From positions 1 through 41,982 of the forward strand of contig NZ_MUGS01000068.1 of assembly GCF_002222055.1 (NCBI RefSeq): a DNA stretch of 41,982 nucleotides, read 5' to 3'. Every line of letters starts with the position of its first letter. Position 1 is the first letter of the stretch. The notes under the pieces are model-generated. The model did no database searches and had not been told where the DNA came from. It saw only the letters and a list, made by a program, of their open reading frames with translations. A program made the translations under genes and the position numbers. The stretch comes from Flavobacterium araucananum. Its GTDB lineage: Bacteria > Bacteroidota > Bacteroidia > Flavobacteriales > Flavobacteriaceae. Below are positions 23,413-32,401 of the stretch, piece after piece.

Positions 23413-26400
23413 TTATTCAATAGGAACATGTTTTTTTCGGTTAAATACCCAGAAAATAATAGGAAAAACCAGAAGTGTCAAAATTGTCGCTGTAATTAAA
23501 CCTCCAATAATAACAATTGCTAATGGTTTTTGAGACTCAGAACCAATTCCGGTAGAAATTGCTGCGGGCATTAAACCTATCGATGCCATAAGTGCCGTCA
23601 TTACTACTGCTCTTGTTCTGGCTTTTACTCCTCTAAATATAGATTCTTCGAGTGTGAATTTTGCTTTCAGGTTATGATGGAATTCAGATATAAGGATCAC
23701 TCCATTTTGAATACAGATTCCTAATAAGGCAATGAAACCAACCCCTGCCGAAATTCCAAAATTCATTCTTGTCAAATGCAGCGCAATAATTCCTCCAATG
23801 ATAGCAAATGGTACATTGGCCAGAACAAGTAATGAATCTTTTATATTGCCAAACAAAATAAACAGCAGGACAAATATCCCAATTAAACTAATTGGTACAA
23901 CCTGAGCCAAACGGGCACTGGCACGGACCTGATTTTCAAATTCACCAGTCCAACCTACCGTATAGCCAGTAGGGAGTTTCATTTTTGCCACTTTTGCCTG
24001 AGCTTCTGCAATAGTACTTCCTAAATCGCGATCACGAACAGAGAATTTTACACCAATAAAACGTTTGGTATTGTCTCTGTAAATAAATGCAGGACCAGTT
24101 ATCGTTTTTAGTTCACAAATCTCTTTTAACGGAATTTTAATTCCGCTAATAGTAGGAACTTTAAGTTCGGCAATATCATTTTCGTCTTTACGATATTCTT
24201 TAGAAAAACGAACACGTACATCAAACTTTTTGTCGTCTTCATATTTTTGGGTAGCAGTTTTTCCTCCAAAAGCCAATTCTAAAACAGCCTGAGCATCTGT
24301 TAACGTAACTCCGTAAGCCGCCATTTTGTCCCTGTCTAGTACCACACTTATTTCGGGTTGCCCAACATTTCGTAAAATTCCGGCATCTTTTATCCCCGGA
24401 ATGTTTTTTATCTGACCTAAAACTTCGTTCGATAATTCGTCCAGTTTATCAAGATCATCACCATAGATTTTAACGGCATTCGATGCTTTAAAACCCGCTA
24501 CAGATTCTGCTACGTTATCAATTACAGGTTGCGAATAATTGTACGTAATGCCCTGATGAACTTTTAGTTTTTCGTCCATTTCGTTAATCAAATCATCCAT
24601 TGTAATCTTTCGTTTCCATTCAGATTTAGGTTTCAAATCTACCTGTAGTTGTATAAAACCAAAACCATTCGGATCTGTTCCGTCATTACTTCTACCTGTT
24701 TGCGATAAAACATTTTTTACTTCGGGGAAACTTTCAAGGTCTTTTCGAATTATTGCAGCGGTTTTTACACTTTCCGGCAATGAGGTACTCATTGGTAACT
24801 CTGCCGTTACCCACAAAGCGCCTTCGTTAAGTTGAGGTAAAAACTCCGTTCCCAGAAATGTAGCCGAAAAGAAAACCACTACCAGAAGCGAAATTGAACC
24901 AATAAGTGTTTGTATTTTATGTTTAAAGGTCCAGGCAAAACTTTTGCTTACAATCCTGTCCCAGAAATTAACAAAGGGATTGTTTTTTTCTTTTACATTT
25001 TTGTTTAAAAGGATATGCGATAAAACAGGCACTAATGTCAGGGTAAAAAGTAAAGCTCCCATTAAGGCAAAACCTAACGTATAGGCCAGGGGAGAGAACA
25101 TTTTTCCTTCTACTTTCTGAAAAGAGAATATGGGTAATAATGCGGTAATAATGATTAATTTAGAGAAGAAGATGGCTTTACCCATTTCGGCTCCTGTTTT
25201 TTTAATCAAGCTCCCTTTTGCAATTTTATTATACGCCGTCATTCCTAATTGATGTGCCCTGTGATCTAAGACGACAAACAATCCTTCGACCATAACGACG
25301 GCACCATCAATAATAATCCCAAAATCGACGGCACCCAAACTCAATAAGTTGGCACTCATACCCATCATTTTAAGGCATAAAAAGGCAAATAATAAGGAGA
25401 GCGGGATAACAATCGAAACGGTAAAAGTAGTTCTCCAGTCTGCCATGAAAAGAAATACAACGCAGGTAACCAGAATAATTCCTTCAAATAGATTGTGCAT
25501 TACGGTTTCTGTCGTGAAATTCATCAGATTATCACGATCGTAAAAGGTTTCTAACTTGATGTCTTTTGGCAGAACATTATCGTTCAGGTCTTTTATTTTT
25601 GCTTTTATTAATGCCAGCGTTTCCTGAGGGTTTTCGCCTTTTCGCATTACAATAATCCCTTCAACGACATCATCATTTTTGGCTAAACCGGTTTGCCCAA
25701 CTCTAGGCATGGCACTTTCGTAAACTGTAGCTAGATTTTTGACTAAAATAGGGTTTCCGTTGGCATCGTCTACAATAATATTTTCAAGATCCTGAATAGA
25801 TTTTAGAAGTCCAACACCACGAACGACAAATGCTTGTCCGTTTTTTTCGATGATGTCTCCACCAACATTCAGGTTTCCTCCATTTACGGCATTATAAACC
25901 TGAAGAGGTGTAATATTGTATTTGGCCAATTTTATAGGATCAACTCCAACTTCGTATGTTTTGGTTTGTCCACCAAAAACATTCAAATCTGCAACACCGG
26001 GAACAGAACGAAGTTGTTTGTCGATTACCCAGTTTTGATAGGTCAGTAATTCCCGACTGTCTCGACTGTCGCTTTTTACAATATACCTGAAAATTTCACC
26101 TGTTGGTCCGTAAGGTGGTTGCACATCCGGTTCGACATCATCCGGAAGCGAAACATTTTTTAAGAGATTGTTTACTTGCAAACGCGCAAAAGTATCATCG
26201 ACACCATCATCAAAAATAATCTTGATTACAGATAAGCCAAACATGGTAATACTGCGTACACTGGTCTTTTTTTGTACCGAGTTCATAGAGATCTCGATAG
26301 GTGAGGTTACAAAACGTTCTACTTCCTCGGCACTCTTTCCGTTCCATTGTGTAATGATAATAATTTGCGTATTGGTTACATCCGGAAAAGCATCGATTGG

Positions 26401-26511
26401 CATATTCTTGAAAGAAATGAATCCCGCAACAGCCAATATCCCTACCCAAAAAAAGGTAAATGCTTTGTTCTTAAGCGAAAAAGCAATAATGTTTCTTATG
26501 AATTTGTTCAT
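23413..26511 (-). CDS. HME-RND heavy-metal efflux pump (CzcA/CusA family)
   Basis: The inner-membrane proton-driven pump of a tripartite metal exporter, 1032 residues with the RND pattern of 12 helices and two large periplasmic loops. It starts with one helix, then PIDAFPDVTNTQ. In helix 4 the proton-relay signature reads DFGIIIDGAVVMVE, with D396, D402 and E409. DFG-x3-DG-x5-E is the signature of pumps for divalent cations; monovalent Cu/Ag pumps have an AIG-x3-DAA type motif. Zinc, cobalt, cadmium or nickel is therefore the likelier cargo. It is the last gene of a minus-strand operon, after a porin gene and an 87-base gap. Confidence 0.92.
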   Translation of the reverse strand: MNKFIRNIIAFSLKNKAFTFFWVGILAVAGFISFKNMPIDAFPDVTNTQIIIITQWNGKSAEEVERFVTSPIEISMNSVQKKTSVRSITMFGLSVIKIIFDDGVDDTFARLQVNNLLKNVSLPDDVEPDVQPPYGPTGEIFRYIVKSDSRDSRELLTYQNWVIDKQLRSVPGVADLNVFGGQTKTYEVGVDPIKLAKYNITPLQVYNAVNGGNLNVGGDIIEKNGQAFVVRGVGLLKSIQDLENIIVDDANGNPILVKNLATVYESAMPRVGQTGLAKNDDVVEGIIVMRKGENPQETLALIKAKIKDLNDNVLPKDIKLETFYDRDNLMNFTTETVMHNLFEGIILVTCVVFLFMADWRTTFTVSIVIPLSLLFAFLCLKMMGMSANLLSLGAVDFGIIIDGAVVMVEGLFVVLDHRAHQLGMTAYNKIAKGSLIKKTGAEMGKAIFFSKLIIITALLPIFSFQKVEGKMFSPLAYTLGFALMGALLFTLTLVPVLSHILLNKNVKEKNNPFVNFWDRIVSKSFAWTFKHKIQTLIGSISLLVVVFFSATFLGTEFLPQLNEGALWVTAELPMSTSLPESVKTAAIIRKDLESFPEVKNVLSQTGRSNDGTDPNGFGFIQLQVDLKPKSEWKRKITMDDLINEMDEKLKVHQGITYNYSQPVIDNVAESVAGFKASNAVKIYGDDLDKLDELSNEVLGQIKNIPGIKDAGILRNVGQPEISVVLDRDKMAAYGVTLTDAQAVLELAFGGKTATQKYEDDKKFDVRVRFSKEYRKDENDIAELKVPTISGIKIPLKEICELKTITGPAFIYRDNTKRFIGVKFSVRDRDLGSTIAEAQAKVAKMKLPTGYTVGWTGEFENQVRASARLAQVVPISLIGIFVLLFILFGNIKDSLLVLANVPFAIIGGIIALHLTRMNFGISAGVGFIALLGICIQNGVILISEFHHNLKAKFTLEESIFRGVKARTRAVVMTALMASIGLMPAAISTGIGSESQKPLAIVIIGGLITATILTLLVFPIIFWVFNRKKHVPIE

Positions 26512-26551
26512 TTTAAAAAGTATTTTTAATGATGAATTTTTATTTTTAATT

Positions 26552-26575
26552 ATGATGCTTTGGTTCTAAGCATAC
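26552..26575 (-). other. intercistronic hairpin between porin and pump genes
   Basis: ATGCTT (26555-26560) pairs with AAGCAT (26568-26573) around a 7-base loop, in the 87-base gap before the pump gene. No T tract follows on the minus strand, so it is not a classical terminator. It may set a different mRNA level for the pump. Confidence 0.35.
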
Positions 26576-26598
26576 TATTCCTAATATGTTTTTTTATA

Positions 26599-27864
26599 TT
26601 AGAACTCTGTATGAAAACGCAAGGCAAAAAACTGAATTGGTCCTCGGTCTTTATTATAACCGGGATTTATCGCAAACTGATAATCCGGCGAAAGTGTAAT
26701 GTGGGTATTAGGAACTAAAAACGAATAGAAAACTTCTGCGATTTTTTCTACTCCATAATTTAAAGTACCGTCACCAATCATAAATCCGTTCCCGCCCAGT
26801 TTCTGGTATTCTTTGTGCGCATTAGATAATCCGTTGGCGACAATTGCAATACCGGCAAAATCATTGGCTCGGTTCCACATTTTTCCTTTTAGATTAAGAC
26901 CCAATTGCGCAGATCTGTCAATTTCTGTAAATGCCCAGGTTTCATTTTTACCATCATTATAACTAATTCTTGAAAAAAGCCCCCAGTTATCTCCGTGTGT
27001 ATAATCCATATTTAAGCCAATACCATATTTTGTACGTCCGTTTTGTCTTGTACTTTTTATATCCGGAAGGGTTATAAAATTTGAATTTGCCTGATCATAA
27101 TTTCCCATTCCTGCTACATTTCTATACGCCAGAAGTTTTATGGTACCCGTGTCTTTATTATTAAAAAGGATCTCTTTTTCAATTTCTACGTTTACAGCAT
27201 TAGAATCCTTAAAGCTAAAGGCGACATTTGGACCGTTTGCATAAGTGGGCAAAGCACTTAATGCGGCTCTTATTTGCCAGGTATCAAACTGATAATTGGC
27301 GTATAATCCATCTGTATATCCTCTGGTATTTGCTGCATAATCCCAAGCACCATAAGTCATTAATGACCAGTTTAAAAATTGTGTTCTGGGATCATGAGAG
27401 TAAATACTAGTATCAAAATAATCAGCAAGACCAAATTTACCAAAGACCAATTGCAACGATTTGTTGTTTTTAAACTGAAACTTTTGCTCCAAAAACATTC
27501 TGGCTACATAAACAACAGGTTTTGTATCGCCAATTCTAAAGGTTTCTCCGTTAGGAAAACCACCCAATCCTCTGGCTTGAGACAAACCTTGTCCCCCAGA
27601 CATTTCAGGATTAAACGTTGCAGTAGCACCTTTCCAGAGCGGTACATCTAAAAATAAAGTCGATGTTAATGATAACGCACTTTCTTCCTCGGGCTTCATA
27701 CTATTTGTACCGGAATAGTTGGCATGAAAAGCGGGATGATATTGATATATAGACGTCATTTGAAATTTCAGACTATATTTTCGTATCGAATCTGTTTCTT
27801 GTGAAAATGAAAGCGCTGAAAAAAACAACGTCGCAAAACTCAATATGTTTACAGATCTTTCCAT
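26599..27864 (-). CDS. OprB-like carbohydrate-type porin in the efflux operon
   Basis: A 421-residue outer-membrane beta-barrel. Residues 1-21 are a signal peptide ending LSFSQ. The mature protein has alternating strands rich in aromatic residues and matches the OprB (carbohydrate-selective porin) type: SLKFQMTSIYQYHPAFHANY, later FGKFGLADYFD and RTQFLNWSLMTYGAWDYA, and a C-terminal strand ending LRFHTEF with terminal Phe. It lies four bases after the adaptor gene and before the pump gene, so it is co-transcribed with the exporter. Its role there (metal exit, uptake limitation or sugar-metal complexes) is not known. Confidence 0.8.
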   Translation of the reverse strand: MERSVNILSFATLFFSALSFSQETDSIRKYSLKFQMTSIYQYHPAFHANYSGTNSMKPEEESALSLTSTLFLDVPLWKGATATFNPEMSGGQGLSQARGLGGFPNGETFRIGDTKPVVYVARMFLEQKFQFKNNKSLQLVFGKFGLADYFDTSIYSHDPRTQFLNWSLMTYGAWDYAANTRGYTDGLYANYQFDTWQIRAALSALPTYANGPNVAFSFKDSNAVNVEIEKEILFNNKDTGTIKLLAYRNVAGMGNYDQANSNFITLPDIKSTRQNGRTKYGIGLNMDYTHGDNWGLFSRISYNDGKNETWAFTEIDRSAQLGLNLKGKMWNRANDFAGIAIVANGLSNAHKEYQKLGGNGFMIGDGTLNYGVEKIAEVFYSFLVPNTHITLSPDYQFAINPGYNKDRGPIQFFALRFHTEF

Positions 27865-27868
27865 CTTC

Positions 27869-28954
27869 TTATTCGTTTAAAGCGCGATAGATAAACAACT
27901 GGTTGTTGGTAATAACTTTTTCATTGTCTTTTAGGCCTTTAGAGATGTAGGTGGTATCACCAACAACTCTGTAAACGTCTACCTGTCTTGTTTCGATGTT
28001 ATTGCGATCTTTGAAAATCATTACAAAATTTTTGCTTTTATCAAAAACAAGTGATTTACTAGGTACGGCTATCATAGAGTCGCCTTCGCTAAAAGATAGT
28101 TTGATATTGGCGTTCATATCCGGTTTAAGCATATAACCGGGGTTTTGCAATTTTATACGAGCTTGCATCGCCTTAGTTTCAGGATCAATCACGTTGAAAA
28201 TTTTATCAACCTTTCCTTTAAAAACTTTATCAGGATAACTTAAGGTCGTTACATCAGCATCGATCCCTAGTTTTACTTTATTAATATCAATTTCGTTAAT
28301 ATTTGCCAGTGCCCAAACTTCGCTGATTTCAGCAATATCAAAGATGTTTTCTGATCGGTCGTTTCGTAAAAGCATATCCTGATTGATACTTTTTTGAATG
28401 ATGAAACCACTTATTGGTGCGGTTACTTCATAGATAGAACCTGCTTTTATGTTGTAAATTTTATAGGTTTCCTGAACTTTGCCTAATTGAGACTGGGCTT
28501 TGTTTACTTCAGATTTTGCCTGAAGGACATCACTTTCAGAATTTAATTTTCCGTCAAATAGCTCCTGAGATACTTTCAAATGGTTTTTTGCTACCAATAA
28601 ATCATTTTTGGCATCGATCGATTGTTTTTCAAAATCAGCAATATCCGTACTTTTTATGGTGGCCAGAACTTGTCCTTTGCGCACATAATCTCCCAGCTCT
28701 ACATTTACTTTAACTACGTTTCCGCCAACCAGCGGATAAACGTCGATCATTTTATTATTATCAGCGGTAATCTTTCCGTAAAAACTCAATACATTTTTTA
28801 CAGGTTGTGTTTTTGCTTCTGCTGTTGTAGTCGTTTTTAGCATCGCATCGCTTAATACAAAAGAGGTATTGGTATCAGGATTCTCGACTTCCTTTTTGCA
28901 ACTTGCGATTGATAAACTCACGAGAGCAATTCCTATAATTAGTTTATATTTCAT
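27869..28954 (-). CDS. periplasmic adaptor (membrane fusion) subunit of the metal exporter, lipoprotein
   Basis: A 361-residue CusB/CzcB-type adaptor linking pump and channel. The N-terminus KYKLIIGIALVSLSIASCKK is a lipoprotein signal with the acceptor Cys at residue 19. A lipoyl-like half follows (PLVGGNVVKVNVELGDYVRKGQ), then a coiled hairpin (about 108-155), the returning lipoyl half (APISGFIIQKSINQ) and the beta-barrel region. No His- or Met-rich metal site is visible at the N-terminus. It is eleven bases after the channel gene and four before the porin gene. Confidence 0.9.
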   Translation of the reverse strand: MKYKLIIGIALVSLSIASCKKEVENPDTNTSFVLSDAMLKTTTTAEAKTQPVKNVLSFYGKITADNNKMIDVYPLVGGNVVKVNVELGDYVRKGQVLATIKSTDIADFEKQSIDAKNDLLVAKNHLKVSQELFDGKLNSESDVLQAKSEVNKAQSQLGKVQETYKIYNIKAGSIYEVTAPISGFIIQKSINQDMLLRNDRSENIFDIAEISEVWALANINEIDINKVKLGIDADVTTLSYPDKVFKGKVDKIFNVIDPETKAMQARIKLQNPGYMLKPDMNANIKLSFSEGDSMIAVPSKSLVFDKSKNFVMIFKDRNNIETRQVDVYRVVGDTTYISKGLKDNEKVITNNQLFIYRALNE

Positions 28955-28965
28955 TTTATTTAGTT

Positions 28966-30213
28966 TTAGAATAAGTCTTTGTTGATTGTACTATTTAATT
29001 CTTCGCCCGAGAGGATTACTTTTTTCTTTAATTCATTTATCTGAACAGACGCCTGATTGTAACTTTCCATAAAATCAGTAAATTCTAATAAACTAATATT
29101 TCGTTTCTGAAAGTTGGTCAGGATTCCGTTATAAACTGCCTCAAAGTCTGAATTAACAGTAGGTTTTATTACAACATAGTTTTTGCGGGATTCATCCCAT
29201 TTGTTCCATGCTGAGGTAATTTCGGTTTGCAATTGCAGATCAAAATTTTGTTTTTCAATTTTTGATTGTTCTAAAATCGTTTGTGCATATTTTATGTTTC
29301 CCTTGTTTTTATTCCAAAGCGGTAACGGAATACCCAGGGTTAAATTAGCTTCTTTATTAAAAGCGCCACTTCGTTGATCGTAGTTTGCACCAACGGTTAT
29401 ATCAGGAATCGAAAGAGATTTTTGCCATTTTATATTGATTTCGTTTGCTTCGATCTCTTTTTGCTTGGCTAAATAATCCGGACGATTCGCAATTGCATCA
29501 TCCTGAAATGTTTTAAGATCAAACGGAATAGTTTTGGTATATTTATCAAATTCCTCTTTAGAGACATCCGGAACGATATTTTCTGTTGAGTTCAATAATA
29601 GTTTTAAGTTTCCTTGTTCTTCAATATTTTCATTCACAACTTCCATACGCTCGTTTTTAAAATTCAAATACAGCGATTGTAAACGAACAAGATCTCTTAG
29701 TGGAATATTGCCTTTTTGTACCTGCACAGTATAAGAGTTAATCAAATCTTCGATATGAGTAAGCTGATTGTCTGTAGTTTCAAGACTTTTTTTGTTGTAA
29801 TAAACAGTAAAAAAACTTTTTCGAAGTTGCAGTTTTAAGGTTCTCAATAAATCATTGAATTGTAGCTCTGCCAACTTTTCATTCGTTTGAGCCAACTTTA
29901 TTTCATTGCGTTTTTTACCGCCTAAATAAATTAATTGCTCAATACCAAATGCTTTTTGTCCTTGTTTTCCAATATCAAAATACTGATTTCTTTCCGGATT
30001 ATAAGCATTTAGTTCTGCTGTAATCGATGGATTATCCCAGATACGGGCTTGAATTGTTAGTGCTTTTGAAGCATCAATATTATATTGCGATGCCAACAGA
30101 AAGAGATTGTTTTTAAGAAATTGACTTTCACAGTCTTGAAGTGTAACTGTTTTTTGAGCCAATACTACAGGACTATATAGTACAAGTAGGAATAATGCAC
30201 ATAGTTTTCTCAT
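28966..30213 (-). CDS. TolC-family outer-membrane channel of the metal exporter
   Basis: A 415-residue outer-membrane efflux protein. It has a signal peptide (LCALFLLVLYSPVVLAQ) and two repeated long-helix units, each with the TolC pattern: RIWDNPSITAELNAYNP near 52 and LSIPDITVGANYDQRSG near 262. No lipid-anchor Cys is seen. It is the first gene of the structural operon, 84 bases after the kinase gene, preceded by phased direct repeats and a near -7 box. Confidence 0.9.
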   Translation of the reverse strand: MRKLCALFLLVLYSPVVLAQKTVTLQDCESQFLKNNLFLLASQYNIDASKALTIQARIWDNPSITAELNAYNPERNQYFDIGKQGQKAFGIEQLIYLGGKKRNEIKLAQTNEKLAELQFNDLLRTLKLQLRKSFFTVYYNKKSLETTDNQLTHIEDLINSYTVQVQKGNIPLRDLVRLQSLYLNFKNERMEVVNENIEEQGNLKLLLNSTENIVPDVSKEEFDKYTKTIPFDLKTFQDDAIANRPDYLAKQKEIEANEINIKWQKSLSIPDITVGANYDQRSGAFNKEANLTLGIPLPLWNKNKGNIKYAQTILEQSKIEKQNFDLQLQTEITSAWNKWDESRKNYVVIKPTVNSDFEAVYNGILTNFQKRNISLLEFTDFMESYNQASVQINELKKKVILSGEELNSTINKDLF

Positions 30214-30233
30214 TGTATCATTTTTATTTTATA

Positions 30234-30291
30234 CAAATATGCTATCAGTAGACTTTAAGAAACCTTAAATTCTTCCTTAAAAATACCTTAA
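30234..30291 (-). promoter_or_regulatory. phased direct repeats and promoter for the efflux genes
   Basis: On the minus strand TTAAGG occurs at 30291-30286, 30280-30275 and 30268-30263, then TTAAAG at 30258-30253. Start-to-start spacings are 11, 12 and 10 bases, about one helix turn each. Eleven bases later comes CATATTTG (30241-30234), one base off the TAnnTTTG box. Repeats 3-4 cover the -33 region. This is the layout expected for an OmpR-family activator site, likely bound by the regulator at 31656-32336. Confidence 0.6.
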
Positions 30292-30297
30292 AATAAT

Positions 30298-31659
30298 TTA
30301 TAAATGAAAAAATAATTGAAATAAATTCGTGTTAATGTTTGGAACACTGTAAGTTATTGTTGCATTATGAAGGGTCAAAATACGCTGAACAATCCGTAAT
30401 CCTAGGCCAAAACCTGATGTTCCTTTTGAATTTTCGCCACGCATAAACGGCTGAAAAAGATTTTTTTGTTCGTTTTGATTTAAAGTGGTTCCTGTGTTTG
30501 AAACCGAAATGATCAGGGTATCATTTGCAGAACTTATTTTGACTTTTGCCTGTTTATTGTCAGAGTACACGCAGGCATTTTTTAAGACATTGCTTAGCGC
30601 AACTTCTAATAGTTTTTTATTACCCTTAATCTCCAGAGCAGTATCTAAATTTTCATTTTCTTCTATTTCAAAAGAGATGAGAAAATCAGGAAAACTACTG
30701 TTTAATTTTTCAATTGCCGAGAAAAGGATCTCATCCATTCTGTGAAATTCAGTGCCTTCGTATTTTTTATTGTCTATTTTTGATAAGATCAATAACGAAT
30801 TTATCAATTCGGTTAATTGATTTACATCTGTTAGAATAATTTTTAAAAAAGTTCGTCCCTTTAGTGATGTATTAGGATCTGAAATCATATTCTCTATCTG
30901 AGAAATAATTCGGGACAAAGGTGTCCTGAGCTCATGAGACGCATTTGCAGTAAATTCTTTTTGCTTTTGATACGAATGCTCAATGCGATCCATCATAAAA
31001 TTAAACTCGTTGGCGATTAGATCAACTTCGTTATTAGTTGTTTTAGATTCTAATCGTGTATCGAGATTGTTTTCATTTATATCTTTAATCCTTTGATGAA
31101 ATGTACTTAAAGGACTCATTACTTTTTTGATCGTAAACGAGGTTAAGATCCAGCAAAGACAGGTAAAAAACAGGTACGAAGCAACAAGTGTATATCTTAA
31201 AAATAATAATTTTCGCTTGCCATAATTATCTGTAGCCGAAATTAAAGCATAAAAATCCTCATTTTTGTTGTGATAATAAACACCATAAACCTCGTAATCG
31301 CCTTGTTGCTTAAAAAAGTTATTGTTTTGTTTTAGATATTCCAAATCTTCAACAGACCAATTTATTTTAGCATCATCAATGCTACTATAAATAAGCTTGT
31401 ATTTAGAATCAAAAATTAATGTTTTTTCATTGTAAAGCTCGTTAATAGAGTTTTGATCAATCATTTTTAAGAGCTGACTGTCAACTTCTTTAACATCTAC
31501 CAATAGTTTTATATTCGAAAAAGCTTTTATTTCAAGTCGATCCCTAAATTCTTCTTTTCTAAAATTAGAATATAAAAAGAATATCAAGGTAGAAGCCAAC
31601 CCAAAAAGGATTGTAAACAAAAGGCTGACTAATAGTGATATTCGATTTTTTAATGTCAT
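30298..31659 (-). CDS. HAMP-domain sensor histidine kinase
   Basis: A 453-residue membrane kinase. Helix 1 (about 9-31) and helix 2 (about 153-175) flank a periplasmic sensor of about 120 residues. HAMP follows (PLSTFHQRIKDINENNLDTR), then the dimerisation domain with phospho-acceptor His242 in ASHELRTP, the N box (NVLKNACVYS), a degenerate G1 box (NTGTT) and the G2 box GTSGFGLGLRIV. G1 with Asn in place of Asp is common in CusS-like kinases. It overlaps the response-regulator gene by four bases, so the two are co-translated. The sensed metal is not readable. Confidence 0.9.
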   Translation of the reverse strand: MTLKNRISLLVSLLFTILFGLASTLIFFLYSNFRKEEFRDRLEIKAFSNIKLLVDVKEVDSQLLKMIDQNSINELYNEKTLIFDSKYKLIYSSIDDAKINWSVEDLEYLKQNNNFFKQQGDYEVYGVYYHNKNEDFYALISATDNYGKRKLLFLRYTLVASYLFFTCLCWILTSFTIKKVMSPLSTFHQRIKDINENNLDTRLESKTTNNEVDLIANEFNFMMDRIEHSYQKQKEFTANASHELRTPLSRIISQIENMISDPNTSLKGRTFLKIILTDVNQLTELINSLLILSKIDNKKYEGTEFHRMDEILFSAIEKLNSSFPDFLISFEIEENENLDTALEIKGNKKLLEVALSNVLKNACVYSDNKQAKVKISSANDTLIISVSNTGTTLNQNEQKNLFQPFMRGENSKGTSGFGLGLRIVQRILTLHNATITYSVPNINTNLFQLFFHL

Positions 31660-32336
31660 TCGTGATCGCTCAGATAATATCCGTAACCTATCTTGGTTCG
31701 AATGAGTTTTGTATCGTGGTTTTTATCGATTTTTTTTCTTAGAAAATTAATATAAACTTCAATCGTATTCTGATTCGTTTCGATATGATAATCCCAGAGT
31801 TTTTCGGCTATAAACTGTTTCGATAAGATTTTTCCTTTGGCATGTGCCAGAATCAGGATAAGCTTGAACTCTTTTGGTGTAAGCTTTATTTCTTTGTCCT
31901 GACGATAGACTTTCATTTCTGTTTCCTGAATTTCTAAATCCTGAATAATAATCTTTTTTTCGACTTGTTGCGGTATTTCTTTTCGTCTTAATAAAGAAGA
32001 AATTCGGGCATACAATTCCTGAAAATGAAAAGGCTTTACCAAATAATCGTCTGCACCATTATCAAACGAAGCCAGTTTATCATCAATCTCACTAAAAGCA
32101 GTAAGCATGATAATTGGTGTTTTTTTATCGATTTCGCGAATACCTTTACAAACATCGATTCCGTTTATTCCCGGAACATTTATATCAAGAATTATTAAGT
32201 CGTACTCGTAAGGAAAATACTTTTTTAATAATAAGGTTCCATCGTAATAAGGGAAGCACTCGAATTCTTTTGAAGCAAAGAATACGGAGATTTCTTTAGA
32301 TAAAGTAAAATCGTCTTCGAGTAGTAATATTTTCAT
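31656..32336 (-). CDS. OmpR/PhoB-family response regulator (CusR-like)
   Basis: A 226-residue two-component regulator. The receiver domain has the acidic pair D8-D9, the phospho-acceptor D51 in ILDINVPG, the switch Thr in MLTAFSE, and the conserved Lys in YLVKPFHF. The DNA-binding winged helix (about 127-226) has LTPKEFKLI and TIEVYINFLRKKID. It is the first gene of the minus-strand cluster and probably activates the efflux genes through the TTAAGG repeats at 30253-30291. Confidence 0.92.
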   Translation of the reverse strand: MKILLLEDDFTLSKEISVFFASKEFECFPYYDGTLLLKKYFPYEYDLIILDINVPGINGIDVCKGIREIDKKTPIIMLTAFSEIDDKLASFDNGADDYLVKPFHFQELYARISSLLRRKEIPQQVEKKIIIQDLEIQETEMKVYRQDKEIKLTPKEFKLILILAHAKGKILSKQFIAEKLWDYHIETNQNTIEVYINFLRKKIDKNHDTKLIRTKIGYGYYLSDHE

Positions 32337-32350
32337 TTAAAGTTTTATTT

Positions 32351-32398
32351 ACAAATTCGGTTATCATAGCAATAACCGAATTTGTGTTTTTAGATTTT
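32351..32398. promoter_or_regulatory. 14 bp perfect palindrome between the M42 peptidase and the response regulator
   Basis: ACAAATTCGGTTAT (32351-32364) and ATAACCGAATTTGT (32372-32385) are exact reverse complements with a 7-base spacer, only 14 bases before the regulator ATG. On the plus strand it is followed by T-rich DNA. On the minus strand, in the direction of both genes, there is no T run. It may be an operator, an RNA structure in the regulator leader, or a weak terminator of the M42 gene. Confidence 0.6.
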
Positions 32399-32401
32399 TT
32401 C

